11,309 nucleotides of DNA from Lachnospiraceae bacterium UBA1760 (GCA_002314775.1 DCHE01000077.1:1-11309); one strand, 5' to 3'; shown: positions 1 through 8,106, counted from the stretch's first letter. Notes: a model not told the origin generated them from the letters alone. A program made the numbers and translations.

Positions 1-2765
1 CTACAGAGATTGAGCCTTTTGGTGGAGCTGCAACCTGTCTTGGTGGAGCTATTCGAGATCCACTTTCAGGTCGTTCATATGTATACCAGGCTATGCGTGT
101 TACAGGCGCTGCAGATCCTACAGTTTCACTCAAGGATACAATTCCTGGTAAGCTTCCACAGAGAAAGATTGTTACAGTTGCTGCTCAGGGTTACAGCTCA
201 TATGGTAACCAGATTGGACTTGCAACTGGACTTGTAAATGAAGTATATCATCCAAACTATGTAGCAAAGAGAATGGAGATTGGTGCTGTTATGGGTGCTG
301 CTCCAAGAAGATGTGTTAAGAGACTTAATTCTGATCCAGGTGATATCATTATCTTACTTGGCGGACGTACAGGTCGTGATGGCTGTGGTGGAGCTACAGG
401 CTCATCTAAGGCACATACAACAGAGAGCTTAACAACCTGTGGCGCTGAGGTTCAGAAGGGTAACGCTCCTACAGAGAGAAAAATCCAGAGAATGTTCAGA
501 CGTGAGGAGGTTGCTTCTCTCATCAAGAAGTGTAATGACTTTGGTGCAGGCGGAGTATCAGTTGCAATCGGAGAGCTTGCAGCAGGACTTCGTGTAAATC
601 TTGATTTAGTTCCAAAGAAGTATGCAGGTCTTGATGGTACAGAGCTTGCTATATCAGAGTCTCAGGAGCGTATGGCTGTTGTTGTTGATCCTGCAGACGT
701 TGATACAATGCTTGGATATGCAAAGGAAGAGAACCTTGAGGCAATTGCTGTTGCTGAGGTTACTGAGGAGCCAAGACTTGTTCTTACATGGAGAGGTAAG
801 GAGATCGTAAATCTTTCACGTGCCTTCCTTGATACAAATGGTGCTCATCAGGAGACTGAGGTTAAGGTTGCACTTCCAGATGATAGTGTTAATTATTTAA
901 GATGCTCAGAAGAGATTAGCGATGTCAGAAAGACCTGGTTAGATACACTTTCAGATCTTAACTGCTGTTCTCAGAAGGGTCTTGTTGAAATGTTCGACTC
1001 TTCAATCGGAGCAGGAACAGTAACAATGCCTTACGGTGGAAAGTATCAGCTTTCACCAATTCAGACAATGGTTGCCAAGCTTCCTGTCCTTAAGGGAAAG
1101 ACAAATACAGTTACAATGATGTCATATGGCTTTGATCCATATCTTTCATCATGGTCTCCATATCATGGTGCAATTTACTCAGTACTTCATTCAGTATCAA
1201 AGATTGCTGCCTGTGGTGGTGATATTACAAAGGTTAGACTTACCTTCCAGGAGTATTTTGAGAGACTTGGAACAGACCCTTACAGATGGGGTAAGCCACT
1301 CGCTGCACTTCTCGGTGCTTATGATGCACAGATGGGACTTTCACTTCCTTCAATCGGAGGAAAGGATAGTATGTCAGGCTCATTTAACGAGATTGATGTA
1401 CCTCCAACGCTTGTATCATTTGCAGTTGACGTTGCAAATAAAAATGATGTTGTTACTCCTGAGCTTAAGGAGGCTGGAAATCTTCTTCTTAAGATTGACG
1501 TAGCAAGAGATCCAATGCTTAAGCCAGTTTATTCAAATTGCATCGACTCATATAAGAGACTCTACAGAGAGATTAAGGCTGGAAAGATTGAGTCAGCATA
1601 TGCTGTAGGCTACGGCGGAATTATCGAGGCAGTTTCAAAGATGGCATTTGGTAATAAGCTCGGTGTTGAGATTGATACAACGGTTAAGGCTCACGAGCTC
1701 CTTGACAAGGATTATGGTTCAATCATCTTCGAGATTAAGCCAGAGAATAAGGGTAAGCTTTCAGTACCATGCAGAGTTATTGGTAAGGTTACTGATAAGG
1801 CAGAGTTTAAGTATGGTGATGCAGTTGTTACTATGGATGAGGCAATTGCAGCATGGACAGGTAAGCTTGAGAAGGTATTCCCAACTAAGACAGGCCTTGA
1901 ACTTACACCAGTAAAGGAAGAGATTTACACAGCTAAGGATATTATCGTAGCTAAGAATAAGATTGCAAAGCCAAAGGTATTTATTCCAGTATTCCCAGGA
2001 ACAAACTGTGAGTACGATTCAACTAAGGCATTTGAGAGAGCAGGAGCTGAGGTTAAGACTATCGTTTTAAATAACCTTGATGCAAATGGAATTAAGGATT
2101 CAGTAGATGCCTTCGTCAAGGGAATCAGTGATGCTCAGATTATCATGTTCCCAGGTGGATTCTCAGCAGGTGATGAGCCAGATGGTTCTGCTAAGTTCAT
2201 CGCTACAGCATTTAGAAATGAGAAGATTAAGGATGAGGTTATGAAGCTTCTTTATGAGCGTGATGGTCTTGCTCTTGGTATCTGTAACGGATTCCAGGCA
2301 CTCATCAAGCTTGGTCTTGTGCCATATGGAGATATCAGACCTCAGACAGTTGATTCACCAACACTTGCAAGAAATAATATCGGCCGTCATCAGTCAAAGA
2401 TGGTTTATACAAAGGTTGTTTCAAACAAGTCACCATGGCTTGCACAGGCTAAGCTTGGCGGAGTTTACACAGTTCCAATTTCACATGGTGAAGGTAAGTT
2501 CGTTGCAAATGATGAGTGGTTAAAGAAGCTCTTCGAGAATGGTCAGGTTGCAACTCAGTATGTTGATATTGATGGTAACCCAACTATGGATGAGGATTAC
2601 AACGTAAATGGTTCTTACATGGCTATTGAGGGTATCACATCTCCTGATGGCAGAGTATTTGGTAAGATGGCTCATTCAGAGAGAAGAGATGTATCGGTTG
2701 CAATTAACATTTACGGTGATCAGGATCAGAAGATATTTGAGTCAGGTGTGGCTTACTTTAAGTAA
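1..2765 (+). CDS. purL: Phosphoribosylformylglycinamidine synthase, clostridial single-chain type (5' truncated)
   Basis: FGAM synthase converts FGAR, glutamine and ATP to FGAM in cytosolic de novo purine synthesis. The reading frame is open from the window edge; bases 1-2 are the end of a codon and the first full codon is at 3, so about 920 residues are visible and perhaps 300 N-terminal ones are missing (family size is roughly 1,250). The visible part opens with TEIEPFGGAATCLGGAIRDP, which follows the family's ETHNHP motif. Next come GGRTGRDGCGGATGSS and a second AIRS-like synthetase half with SIGGKDSMSG near 1350. From about 1965 there is a class I glutamine amidotransferase domain: nucleophile Cys at 2283-2285 in GICNGFQAL, and His/Glu at 2484-2492 in SHGEGKF. 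The frame is intact to TAA. The internal ATG at 93 is not a start, since conserved sequence continues upstream of it. No other purine gene is visible in the window. Confidence 0.97.
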   Translation, partial: TEIEPFGGAATCLGGAIRDPLSGRSYVYQAMRVTGAADPTVSLKDTIPGKLPQRKIVTVAAQGYSSYGNQIGLATGLVNEVYHPNYVAKRMEIGAVMGAAPRRCVKRLNSDPGDIIILLGGRTGRDGCGGATGSSKAHTTESLTTCGAEVQKGNAPTERKIQRMFRREEVASLIKKCNDFGAGGVSVAIGELAAGLRVNLDLVPKKYAGLDGTELAISESQERMAVVVDPADVDTMLGYAKEENLEAIAVAEVTEEPRLVLTWRGKEIVNLSRAFLDTNGAHQETEVKVALPDDSVNYLRCSEEISDVRKTWLDTLSDLNCCSQKGLVEMFDSSIGAGTVTMPYGGKYQLSPIQTMVAKLPVLKGKTNTVTMMSYGFDPYLSSWSPYHGAIYSVLHSVSKIAACGGDITKVRLTFQEYFERLGTDPYRWGKPLAALLGAYDAQMGLSLPSIGGKDSMSGSFNEIDVPPTLVSFAVDVANKNDVVTPELKEAGNLLLKIDVARDPMLKPVYSNCIDSYKRLYREIKAGKIESAYAVGYGGIIEAVSKMAFGNKLGVEIDTTVKAHELLDKDYGSIIFEIKPENKGKLSVPCRVIGKVTDKAEFKYGDAVVTMDEAIAAWTGKLEKVFPTKTGLELTPVKEEIYTAKDIIVAKNKIAKPKVFIPVFPGTNCEYDSTKAFERAGAEVKTIVLNNLDANGIKDSVDAFVKGISDAQIIMFPGGFSAGDEPDGSAKFIATAFRNEKIKDEVMKLLYERDGLALGICNGFQALIKLGLVPYGDIRPQTVDSPTLARNNIGRHQSKMVYTKVVSNKSPWLAQAKLGGVYTVPISHGEGKFVANDEWLKKLFENGQVATQYVDIDGNPTMDEDYNVNGSYMAIEGITSPDGRVFGKMAHSERRDVSVAINIYGDQDQKIFESGVAYFK

Positions 2766-2785
2766 AAAACATATATTTAGTAGAA

Positions 2786-2830
2786 ATTTTGTCGAACATA
2801 TCAATATTATGTTGAAATGTTCGACGAAAT
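2786..2830. repeat. 45-bp imperfect palindrome between purL and efp
   Basis: The arms are ATTTTGTCGAACAT (2786-2799) and ATGTTCGACGAAAT (2817-2830). They are complementary except for one position that would be a G-U pair in RNA. After an A/A mismatch, an inner TCAA/TTGA stem (2801-2804, 2812-2815) continues to a 7-nt loop. As RNA it would be a stable stem starting 20 nt after the purL stop. No U-tract follows, so it is not a textbook intrinsic terminator. The right arm also lies inside a candidate efp promoter, so it could be a DNA operator, a 3'-end stabilising stem for purL mRNA, or both. Confidence 0.75.
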
Positions 2831-2840
2831 GATATAAAAT
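2812..2840 (+). promoter_or_regulatory. Candidate sigma-A promoter for efp
   Basis: TTGAAA (2812-2817) and TAAAAT (2835-2840) are separated by exactly 17 bp, a good housekeeping-promoter match. It would give a leader of about 65 nt before efp. The -35 hexamer and spacer overlap the right half of the 2786-2830 palindrome. A second -10-like TATGAT at 2853-2858 has no good -35 partner. This is read by eye only; start-site mapping would settle it. Confidence 0.45.
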
Positions 2841-2910
2841 GTTGTCAGTAATTATGATTTATTTAACGTGAATACATGTTTTATAGATTAATCAAGGAGG
2901 ATTTATAATA

Positions 2911-3462
2911 ATGGTAGCCAGTGATGTAAGAAATGGTATGACAATTGAGTACGAAGGCAAGGTATATGAAATTCTTGAATTCATGCACGTAAAGCCAGGT
3001 AAGGGCGCTGCTTTCGTTAGAATTAAGATGAAGGATGTTATCAACGGTGGAGTTACAGAGAACTCATACAACCCAACTACAAAGTTTGAGAAGGCTCTTA
3101 TCGAGAAGAAGACATATCAGTACCTTTACAAGGATGATTTCTATAACTTCATGGATCAGGAGACATATGATCAGTTAGCTATTGCAGTTGATGAGATCGA
3201 GGACTCTATGAAGTTCGTTAAGGAAAATGAAGAGGTTATGCTTAAGAGCTACAAGGGAAAGGTATTCTCAGTTGAGCCACCAATCGAGGTAACACTTCTT
3301 ATTACAGCTTGTGAGCCAGGCGTTAAGGGTAACACAACTACTAACGCAACAAAGCCTGCTACACTTGAGACTGGTGCAACAGTTAAGGTTCCTTTATTTG
3401 TTAATGAAGGTGAGTACATCAAGATTGATACTCGTACAGGTGAGTACAAGTCAAGAGCTTAA
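2911..3462 (+). CDS. efp: Elongation factor P
   Basis: EF-P binds the ribosome beside the P site and relieves stalling at consecutive prolines. The 183-residue product matches the usual length of about 185. It begins with a KOW-like N-terminal domain carrying HVKPGKGAAFVR; Lys31 in KPGKG is at the loop tip that contacts the peptidyl-tRNA CCA end and is modified in many bacteria. Two OB-fold domains follow, and the C-terminus GEYIKIDTRTGEYKSRA is the family signature. The start is set by AAGGAGG at 2894-2900, ten bases before ATG; the in-frame Met10 would truncate the first strand. The gene is monocistronic, flanked by a candidate promoter upstream and a strong terminator downstream. No EF-P-modifying enzyme gene is in the window, so the state of Lys31 is unknown. 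Confidence 0.97.
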   Translation: MVASDVRNGMTIEYEGKVYEILEFMHVKPGKGAAFVRIKMKDVINGGVTENSYNPTTKFEKALIEKKTYQYLYKDDFYNFMDQETYDQLAIAVDEIEDSMKFVKENEEVMLKSYKGKVFSVEPPIEVTLLITACEPGVKGNTTTNATKPATLETGATVKVPLFVNEGEYIKIDTRTGEYKSRA

Positions 3463-3485
3463 TTATAATATAATTAGTTTTGGAT

Positions 3486-3519
3486 AAAAAAGTCGGTTTA
3501 TACCGGCTTTTTTATTTTT
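3486..3519 (+). terminator. Intrinsic terminator of efp
   Basis: A 12-bp stem pairs AAAAAAGTCGGT (3486-3497) with ACCGGCTTTTTT (3502-3513), with one G-U pair and a TTAT loop. The descending arm runs into a T-rich tail. It begins 23 nt after the efp stop. The symmetric A/T flanks could also work weakly on the other strand, but no minus-strand gene points at it. Confidence 0.92.
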
Positions 3520-3589
3520 AAGGCAAATTATTGTAAATAGAGTGCATATAAAATAGCTTACTAATATACCTGCAGGACCATTAATATAA

Positions 3590-3618
3590 TTGATATTACA
3601 GTTATAATTTATTATAAT
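3590..3618 (+). promoter_or_regulatory. Strong sigma-A promoter of the MoxR operon
   Basis: TTGATA (3590-3595) and a perfect TATAAT (3613-3618) sit 17 bp apart. Predicted start is near 3625, giving an 80-nt leader before the ATG at 3707. Extra TATAAT boxes at 3603-3608 and 3636-3641 lack a matching -35. The leader contains a small hairpin, AAATGC/GCATTT with an AGTA loop (3643-3658), followed by five Ts at 3662-3666; it is too weak to call an attenuator. Confidence 0.75.
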
Positions 3619-3706
3619 TATTATTACGAATTGTTTATAATAAAATGCAGTAGCATTTCGATTTTTGGAAAATGATGACCAATTAAGGGATAAGAAAGGT
3701 TAATTT

Positions 3707-4660
3707 ATGAATATCGAAAAAATCAGAAAAGTTTACAATGAAATTTTGAAAAATGTTAATAAGGTGATTGTAGGTAAGGAGGAGGCTATAACTCTTATTA
3801 TTACCGCATTATTATCAGAGGGACATGTACTAATTGAGGATAATCCAGGTACTGGAAAGACGACTCTTGTAAAAACTATGGCAAAGACTCTAGGTCTAAA
3901 GTTCAGCAGAGTACAGTTTACACCTGACTTACTTCCACAGGATATTACTGGTATCAAGATTTATAATCAGGAGAGTAAGGAGTTCAATCTTATAGAAGGT
4001 CCGGTCTTTACTAATTTCCTCCTTGCTGATGAAATAAACAGAGCAACACCTAGAACGCAGAGCGCGCTTCTTGAAGCAATGGAGGAGAGACAGGCCACAA
4101 TCGATGGTGATACAAGGATGCTTGAGAGACCATTTCTGGTTATTGCAACTGAGAATTCAATTGAGACTGCAGGAACCTATCCGCTTCCTGAGGCTGAGCT
4201 TGACAGATTTATGATTAAGCTTGATATGGGAAAACTCAGCAATAAGGATGAGGCAAGGATGCTTAAGCTTTATGGTGCTGAGAATCCATCAGAGGAAATC
4301 CAGTCAGTGTTAAGTAAGGATGAGCTGTGCGAGGCTATAGAAGAGATAAAAAAGGTATTTATTCATGACTGTATTATAAATTACATAGTCGAGATAGCTG
4401 ACATGACAAGGAATAATCCTAATGTTGCTGCAGGAGTAAGCCCAAGAGCAAGTCTTATGCTGCTTAGGGCAGTAAAGAGCTTTGCGGCTGTAAGTGGCAG
4501 AGATTATGTTACACCTGATGATGTTAAGTATCTTGCTCCATATGTATTTGCACACAGAATTCTTACCTACAGTATTGCATCCTACAATGAGTGCAAGGAG
4601 ATAATTGAGGACATTCTTAAGAAGGTAAAGGCTCCGGTTGAGGACTGGAAGATAAAATAA
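3707..4660 (+). CDS. MoxR-family AAA+ ATPase
   Basis: A cytosolic AAA+ ATPase of the MoxR branch, thought to act as a chaperone in maturation of partner proteins or complexes, usually vWA-domain or membrane-associated ones. The 317-residue length is typical. Walker A is EDNPGTGKTT (residues 44-53, catalytic Lys51), Walker B is LLADEINR (105-112), sensor 1 is ATEN (147-150), and the MoxR signature GTYPLPEAELDRF follows at 156-168. The C-terminal part (about 200-317) is the helical lid, including GVSPRASLMLLRAVKSFA. GAAAGG at 3694-3699 lies 7 nt before the ATG. It is first in an operon with the DUF58 gene (15-nt gap) and a membrane protein gene, the standard MoxR-DUF58-transglutaminase arrangement. 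The true substrate is unknown. Confidence 0.93.
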   Translation: MNIEKIRKVYNEILKNVNKVIVGKEEAITLIITALLSEGHVLIEDNPGTGKTTLVKTMAKTLGLKFSRVQFTPDLLPQDITGIKIYNQESKEFNLIEGPVFTNFLLADEINRATPRTQSALLEAMEERQATIDGDTRMLERPFLVIATENSIETAGTYPLPEAELDRFMIKLDMGKLSNKDEARMLKLYGAENPSEEIQSVLSKDELCEAIEEIKKVFIHDCIINYIVEIADMTRNNPNVAAGVSPRASLMLLRAVKSFAAVSGRDYVTPDDVKYLAPYVFAHRILTYSIASYNECKEIIEDILKKVKAPVEDWKIK

Positions 4661-4675
4661 AGCTAAGGATAATCT

Positions 4676-5797
4676 ATGAAGATAATCATTATTAGTATTA
4701 TCATAGGTCTCATATATTCATATCAGAAGGTGCTATATAACAAATTCTGGGATAAGGGACTTAGGATTTCGGTTGAATTTGATAGGGAAATAGTTGAGAC
4801 TGGCCAAAAGGCCGGTCTTAATATGGTGGTTACAAATGAAAAGAAGCTGCCTCTTCCAACGCTTCACGTGAAATATGCGGTAGATAGAAGCCTTGAATTT
4901 GATAATAATGAAAATGCGGTCATCTCTGATATGCACCATAGAAATGATGTATTCTCGATAATGGGCTACCAGAGAATTAAGAGAAATCTTGAATTTACTG
5001 CAAATAAGAGAGGGGTTTATGACATTATCGATGTGAGCCTTATTGTAAGAGAACTCTTTATGACAAAGTCATTTGCAAAAAAGCTTGATACGGGTAATTC
5101 GATATATGTACTTCCAGAGAAGAAAAATGTTAATAAGATAGAGGCCTTTTTCATTAATGCATGTGGTGAAATCGCTGTAAATAGAAGTATGCAGAGAGAT
5201 GATTTGATGTTCAGAGGAATCAGGGATTATCAGGCCTATGATTCTATCAGAACCATAAACTGGAAGCAGACTGCCAGGTGTGGACGTCCACTCGTAAATG
5301 AATATGAGTTTACGAAGGACTGCGATACTAAAATTATGCTCAATCTTGATACGCATAATATGATTAAGCCGGATCCGCTTTTGGAGGAGAGTATTAGCCT
5401 TTGTTCGAGTGTTTCACTCATGCTTCTAAAAAGACGTACAGCAGTGGCCCTTTTATCAAATGCTTGCGATATGTTTACAAAGGAAAGTATTGACGTTAAA
5501 TCTGGAGGAGACATTAAGCATCAGAAGACAATTGATAAGGCACTTGCTAGAATTGACGGAACCTTCGGAAAGGATTATTTCCTTGCGTCCTTGAAGAAGG
5601 AGCTCGAGGCTGCTAGTACTAATACAACCTATGTAGTAATATCTCCGTATTACAAGGAGAATCTTCTTGAAATACTCGACAAGTATGTGAAAAAAGGAAT
5701 CAAGGTACTTATGGTTGTTCCATATTACGACCTGCATAAGTTTGAAAAGACTCGTGCTTACCAGCTTGGATGGGAGGTGAAGTACGATGAAGTTTAA
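4676..5797 (+). CDS. DUF58 protein, membrane-anchored, vWA-like
   Basis: A 373-residue DUF58 family protein, the usual partner of MoxR ATPases. An N-terminal hydrophobic stretch (about residues 2-20) looks like one membrane anchor or uncleaved signal. A beta-rich middle region follows (about 30-150). The DUF58 core lies at about 176-212: RGIRDYQAYDSIRTINWKQT, then an ARCGRPLVNEYE-like segment, matching the family pattern R-x-Y-x(3)-D-x(2)-R-x-I-x-W-x(2)-T-A-R. The vWA-like part follows, with LDTHN at 224-228 where a MIDAS DxSxS would be expected, so metal binding there is doubtful. Start: AAGGAT at 4665-4670, 5 nt before ATG. Its end overlaps the next gene by 11 nt, indicating translational coupling. 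Biochemical function is not established for the family; complex formation with MoxR is inferred from gene order. Confidence 0.88.
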   Translation: MKIIIISIIIGLIYSYQKVLYNKFWDKGLRISVEFDREIVETGQKAGLNMVVTNEKKLPLPTLHVKYAVDRSLEFDNNENAVISDMHHRNDVFSIMGYQRIKRNLEFTANKRGVYDIIDVSLIVRELFMTKSFAKKLDTGNSIYVLPEKKNVNKIEAFFINACGEIAVNRSMQRDDLMFRGIRDYQAYDSIRTINWKQTARCGRPLVNEYEFTKDCDTKIMLNLDTHNMIKPDPLLEESISLCSSVSLMLLKRRTAVALLSNACDMFTKESIDVKSGGDIKHQKTIDKALARIDGTFGKDYFLASLKKELEAASTNTTYVVISPYYKENLLEILDKYVKKGIKVLMVVPYYDLHKFEKTRAYQLGWEVKYDEV

Positions 5798-7013
5798 TTA
5801 TGAGGTGGTTAGAAGAATACTGAGATTTTTATACAATACCACAATGATATGCCTTCTATGTCATTTCTTTGGCTTGTACTGTGGAAAAGGCGGACTAGGT
5901 ATTTGGCATTTTCTTTTGATAATTGGTGTTGGTATTATTTCATATTTCATGAGAGAACTGGTTTATAAGCCGATTCTTGTTGTGATTTACCATATAATAC
6001 TTATGGCCGTTATTTATTTTATTCCTCTGGATGCATTTTATAATAATATGTGCATCATAGCAGCATTTGCATACCTGATAGGCGCGACGAACTATGTCAG
6101 GCATTCATTTAAGCTTAGACCTGTGGATGATATACCTTATGGAACATTTCTTCTGATGCTATGTATGTATGCTTATGGTGTGTATGTTAAAAATGAAGCC
6201 TTTATGAAGCTTGTTTATATAGTCCTTGTAATTTGCTTTATACTATACATTCTTATGATATATATCGATGGATTAACATTATATGTTAAATCAGTCAAGG
6301 ATGTTAAGGGGCTTCCGCTTAAGAGAATCATATTATCAAACTCGATTTTGATTGGAACTATTCTGTTTATTGTTCTAATCGTTGTATTCTTTGTCAGTTT
6401 CTTAAATTTTGACTGGCTACTTGTCAGCTTTGGCAAGCTATTAGTGGCTATAGCAAAGCTTATTGCCTCGTTCTTTGCTCTACTTTTCGCAATATTGACA
6501 AAGCTGTTTTCTGGAGGAAGCTATAATGAACAGTTAGAGGATGTGGCTGAGAACTATAATAATGTTGTAGATAACAGCTTATGGGCAAATGCCTTTGATC
6601 TTATATTAAAAATCGGACTCGCAGTTCTTTGCTGTTATGCTATATATAATATTGGTAAATCGATAGTAAAGTTTTGCCTCCTGAAGAGAAATATGGCTTC
6701 TGATATTGTTGAATCGATAGAAACTGAGGGCAGCTATAAAAAAGGTCTTTTCGTATCGAATCTGAGAGAGGAGAAGAAGGAGAAAAAGGTAATAGGTAAG
6801 GCAAGAAAAATCTATAAGAAGAAGGTTGAATCTTTTAGAAAAGAATATATTCCTAAAAATTATGAAACAGCAAAAGAGATAAGTGAGGGAATATATAAAA
6901 CAGATGGTTCTGATATTTCATCACTTACCTCTTTATATGAAAGGGTACGATATAGTAATTGTGATATGACAGGTGATATTGTTAAAGAGATGGAAGCCTT
7001 GTCAGATAAATGA
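5787..7013 (+). CDS. Multi-pass membrane protein with DUF4129-like C-terminus, no transglutaminase domain
   Basis: A 408-residue integral membrane protein. I count 8 or 9 hydrophobic spans, roughly at 12-30, 37-57, 61-80, 87-103, 117-133, 138-160, 182-205, 210-240 and 268-290. A basic cytosolic segment follows (about 295-350, many Lys and Arg). The tail ETAKEISEG (360-368) ... LTSLYERVRYS (380-390) ... resembles the DUF4129 C-terminal domain of transglutaminase-like membrane proteins that pair with MoxR and DUF58. In those proteins a transglutaminase-like Cys/His/Asp domain lies between the membrane block and the tail; here the corresponding loop is only about 28 residues (241-268) and has no Cys or His. 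GGAGGTGA at 5773-5780 lies 6 nt before the ATG, inside the DUF58 gene. The membrane-protein call is sure; the DUF4129 assignment is moderately sure. Confidence 0.72.
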   Translation: MKFNYEVVRRILRFLYNTTMICLLCHFFGLYCGKGGLGIWHFLLIIGVGIISYFMRELVYKPILVVIYHIILMAVIYFIPLDAFYNNMCIIAAFAYLIGATNYVRHSFKLRPVDDIPYGTFLLMLCMYAYGVYVKNEAFMKLVYIVLVICFILYILMIYIDGLTLYVKSVKDVKGLPLKRIILSNSILIGTILFIVLIVVFFVSFLNFDWLLVSFGKLLVAIAKLIASFFALLFAILTKLFSGGSYNEQLEDVAENYNNVVDNSLWANAFDLILKIGLAVLCCYAIYNIGKSIVKFCLLKRNMASDIVESIETEGSYKKGLFVSNLREEKKEKKVIGKARKIYKKKVESFRKEYIPKNYETAKEISEGIYKTDGSDISSLTSLYERVRYSNCDMTGDIVKEMEALSDK

Positions 7014-7029
7014 TTAATAAATATGTAAT

Positions 7030-8106
7030 TTAGAAACAGTAGGATAAAAACTTCTCCAAAACTGGAGGTTTTTGCCTGCTGTTTTTATATACAAAGCCGA
7101 CCTCTCTTTCTTCAACCGGGTTGTCGAGTGGAAGAGCAATGATTTCTTTCTTCTTAAGCTGCTCTGTTGCGAATTCCTGCACGATGCTGGAAACACCAAG
7201 TCCGATGGCGGCAAAGTCGATAAGAAGGTCCATATTATTTATTTCCAGAATCTGGTTAGGACTAATATCCTGCTGATATAAGTATGAGTCAATATGGTTT
7301 CTTGTGACATTGCCTTTTTCAAGGAGCATAAGGTTTGACTTCTCGATTATTTCCTTGGTGGTCATTCCTATATCTGAAAGAATATCAGTACCCGCATTCT
7401 TTGTATCAGAAGCATCATTAGAAGCATCATTAGAAGCATCATTAGAATCAGTATTACCTTTAGCTTTGGTATCGCCATCGATAGGGCTCTCATTGAACAG
7501 GGTAGTGACATTTCCGGCAAACAGCCATGGATTTACTACATCTGATATAGGTGGATTCTCTCTAAGTTTAAGGTTATTTAGATAACCATCACTGGTTACG
7601 AAAATATCATGAATAGTTCTTAATTTTCTGTACTCAAAATCCTTTGGAAGATCAGTTTTACAGATGAAGCCAAGATCAATAAGTCCATCATTCAAAAGCT
7701 TTATCGTATTCTTGGTAGAATGGCAGTCGATAATTAGCTTGATATGTGGATTGTCATTTATAAAGTTTTTTAGATAATCAAGAAGAATGTGCTTGCAAAG
7801 AGAGGTACTGACACCAATCTTGAGGGTGCCGATTCCAAGCTCCTTAATTCTTCTTACCTCGTCCTCGGCATTCTTTATCGAGTCAAAGGCCTCCTTTACA
7901 TGCTGGTATATTATTTCGCCTTCCTCGGTTAAGGTTACTCCCTGTTTATTTCTCTCAAAAAGCTTAGTTTTTAAAGAGTCCTCCAGGTTTGATATGGCCT
8001 TACTAACAGCAGGCTGACTTATGTAGAGTGAATTTGCAGCTCGGCTTATACTGCCAGTTCTTACAACTGCAAGAAATACCTTGTAATAGTTCAGATTGTC
8101 AATCAT
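7030..8106 (-). CDS. LysR-family transcriptional regulator with an Asn/Asp/Ser-rich insertion
   Basis: A 358-residue cytosolic DNA-binding regulator, longer than the usual 290-310. The N-terminal winged helix-turn-helix (about 3-62) carries the LysR pattern SISRAANSLYISQPAVSKAI, then LFERNKQGVTLTEEGE, followed by the linker helix (63-90). The effector-binding fold runs from GTLKIGVSTS (93-102) to the C-terminus. An insertion of about 35 residues (roughly 208-243) is low-complexity and includes three NDAS units (222-233); it probably forms a flexible loop. An AAAGGAGAT site (complement of about 8116-8124) precedes the ATG. It is divergent from the aconitase-family operon, and a T-N11-A palindrome lies in the shared 179-bp gap, so it most likely controls that operon and probably itself. 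The inducer is unknown; a pathway hydroxy-acid would be the natural guess. Only 16 bp separate its stop from that of the convergent MoxR operon. Confidence 0.92.
   Translation of the reverse strand: MIDNLNYYKVFLAVVRTGSISRAANSLYISQPAVSKAISNLEDSLKTKLFERNKQGVTLTEEGEIIYQHVKEAFDSIKNAEDEVRRIKELGIGTLKIGVSTSLCKHILLDYLKNFINDNPHIKLIIDCHSTKNTIKLLNDGLIDLGFICKTDLPKDFEYRKLRTIHDIFVTSDGYLNNLKLRENPPISDVVNPWLFAGNVTTLFNESPIDGDTKAKGNTDSNDASNDASNDASDTKNAGTDILSDIGMTTKEIIEKSNLMLLEKGNVTRNHIDSYLYQQDISPNQILEINNMDLLIDFAAIGLGVSSIVQEFATEQLKKKEIIALPLDNPVEEREVGFVYKNSRQKPPVLEKFLSYCF
7034..7086 (+). terminator. Probable intrinsic terminator of the MoxR operon, inside the LysR coding end
   Basis: AAACAG(T)AGG...AAAAAC..CTCC (7034 to about 7058) folds back on GGAG.GTTTTT.GCC(T)G/CTGTTT (about 7065-7084). 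Small bulges (AT and TT) interrupt the stem, and TTTTTA follows. It starts 20 nt after the stop of the membrane protein and lies within the last 17 codons of the convergent regulator gene. The stem is long but imperfect, so confidence is moderate. On the minus strand the trailing sequence is less T-rich, so a matching terminator for the regulator is less clear. Confidence 0.5.
7408..7443. repeat. Three perfect 12-bp tandem repeats inside the LysR gene
   Basis: The unit agaagcatcatt occurs three times head to tail and is followed by a degraded partial copy to about 7450. Read on the coding (minus) strand each unit is Asn-Asp-Ala-Ser. Twelve bases is a whole number of codons, so gain or loss of units by slippage would change protein length without breaking the frame. 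Confidence 0.95.

Noticed and set aside
2791..2825. CGAAC/GTTCG arms resembling a PurR PurBox pair or a Firmicute LexA (CGAAC-N4-GTTCG) box
   Set aside because: The CGAA and TTCG elements are 23 bp apart, not the 16-17 of PurBox pairs, and the arms are 21 bp apart rather than 4 as in LexA sites. Position before efp fits neither regulon.
3707..7013. MoxR plus vWA-like protein as a possible phage-defence system
   Set aside because: Gene order and protein types match the widespread chromosomal MoxR-DUF58-DUF4129 module; no nuclease, toxin, protease or mobile-element signs are near.
7408..7450. Short direct repeats as a possible CRISPR array
   Set aside because: Units are 12 bp, directly adjacent with no spacers, and lie in frame inside the LysR gene.
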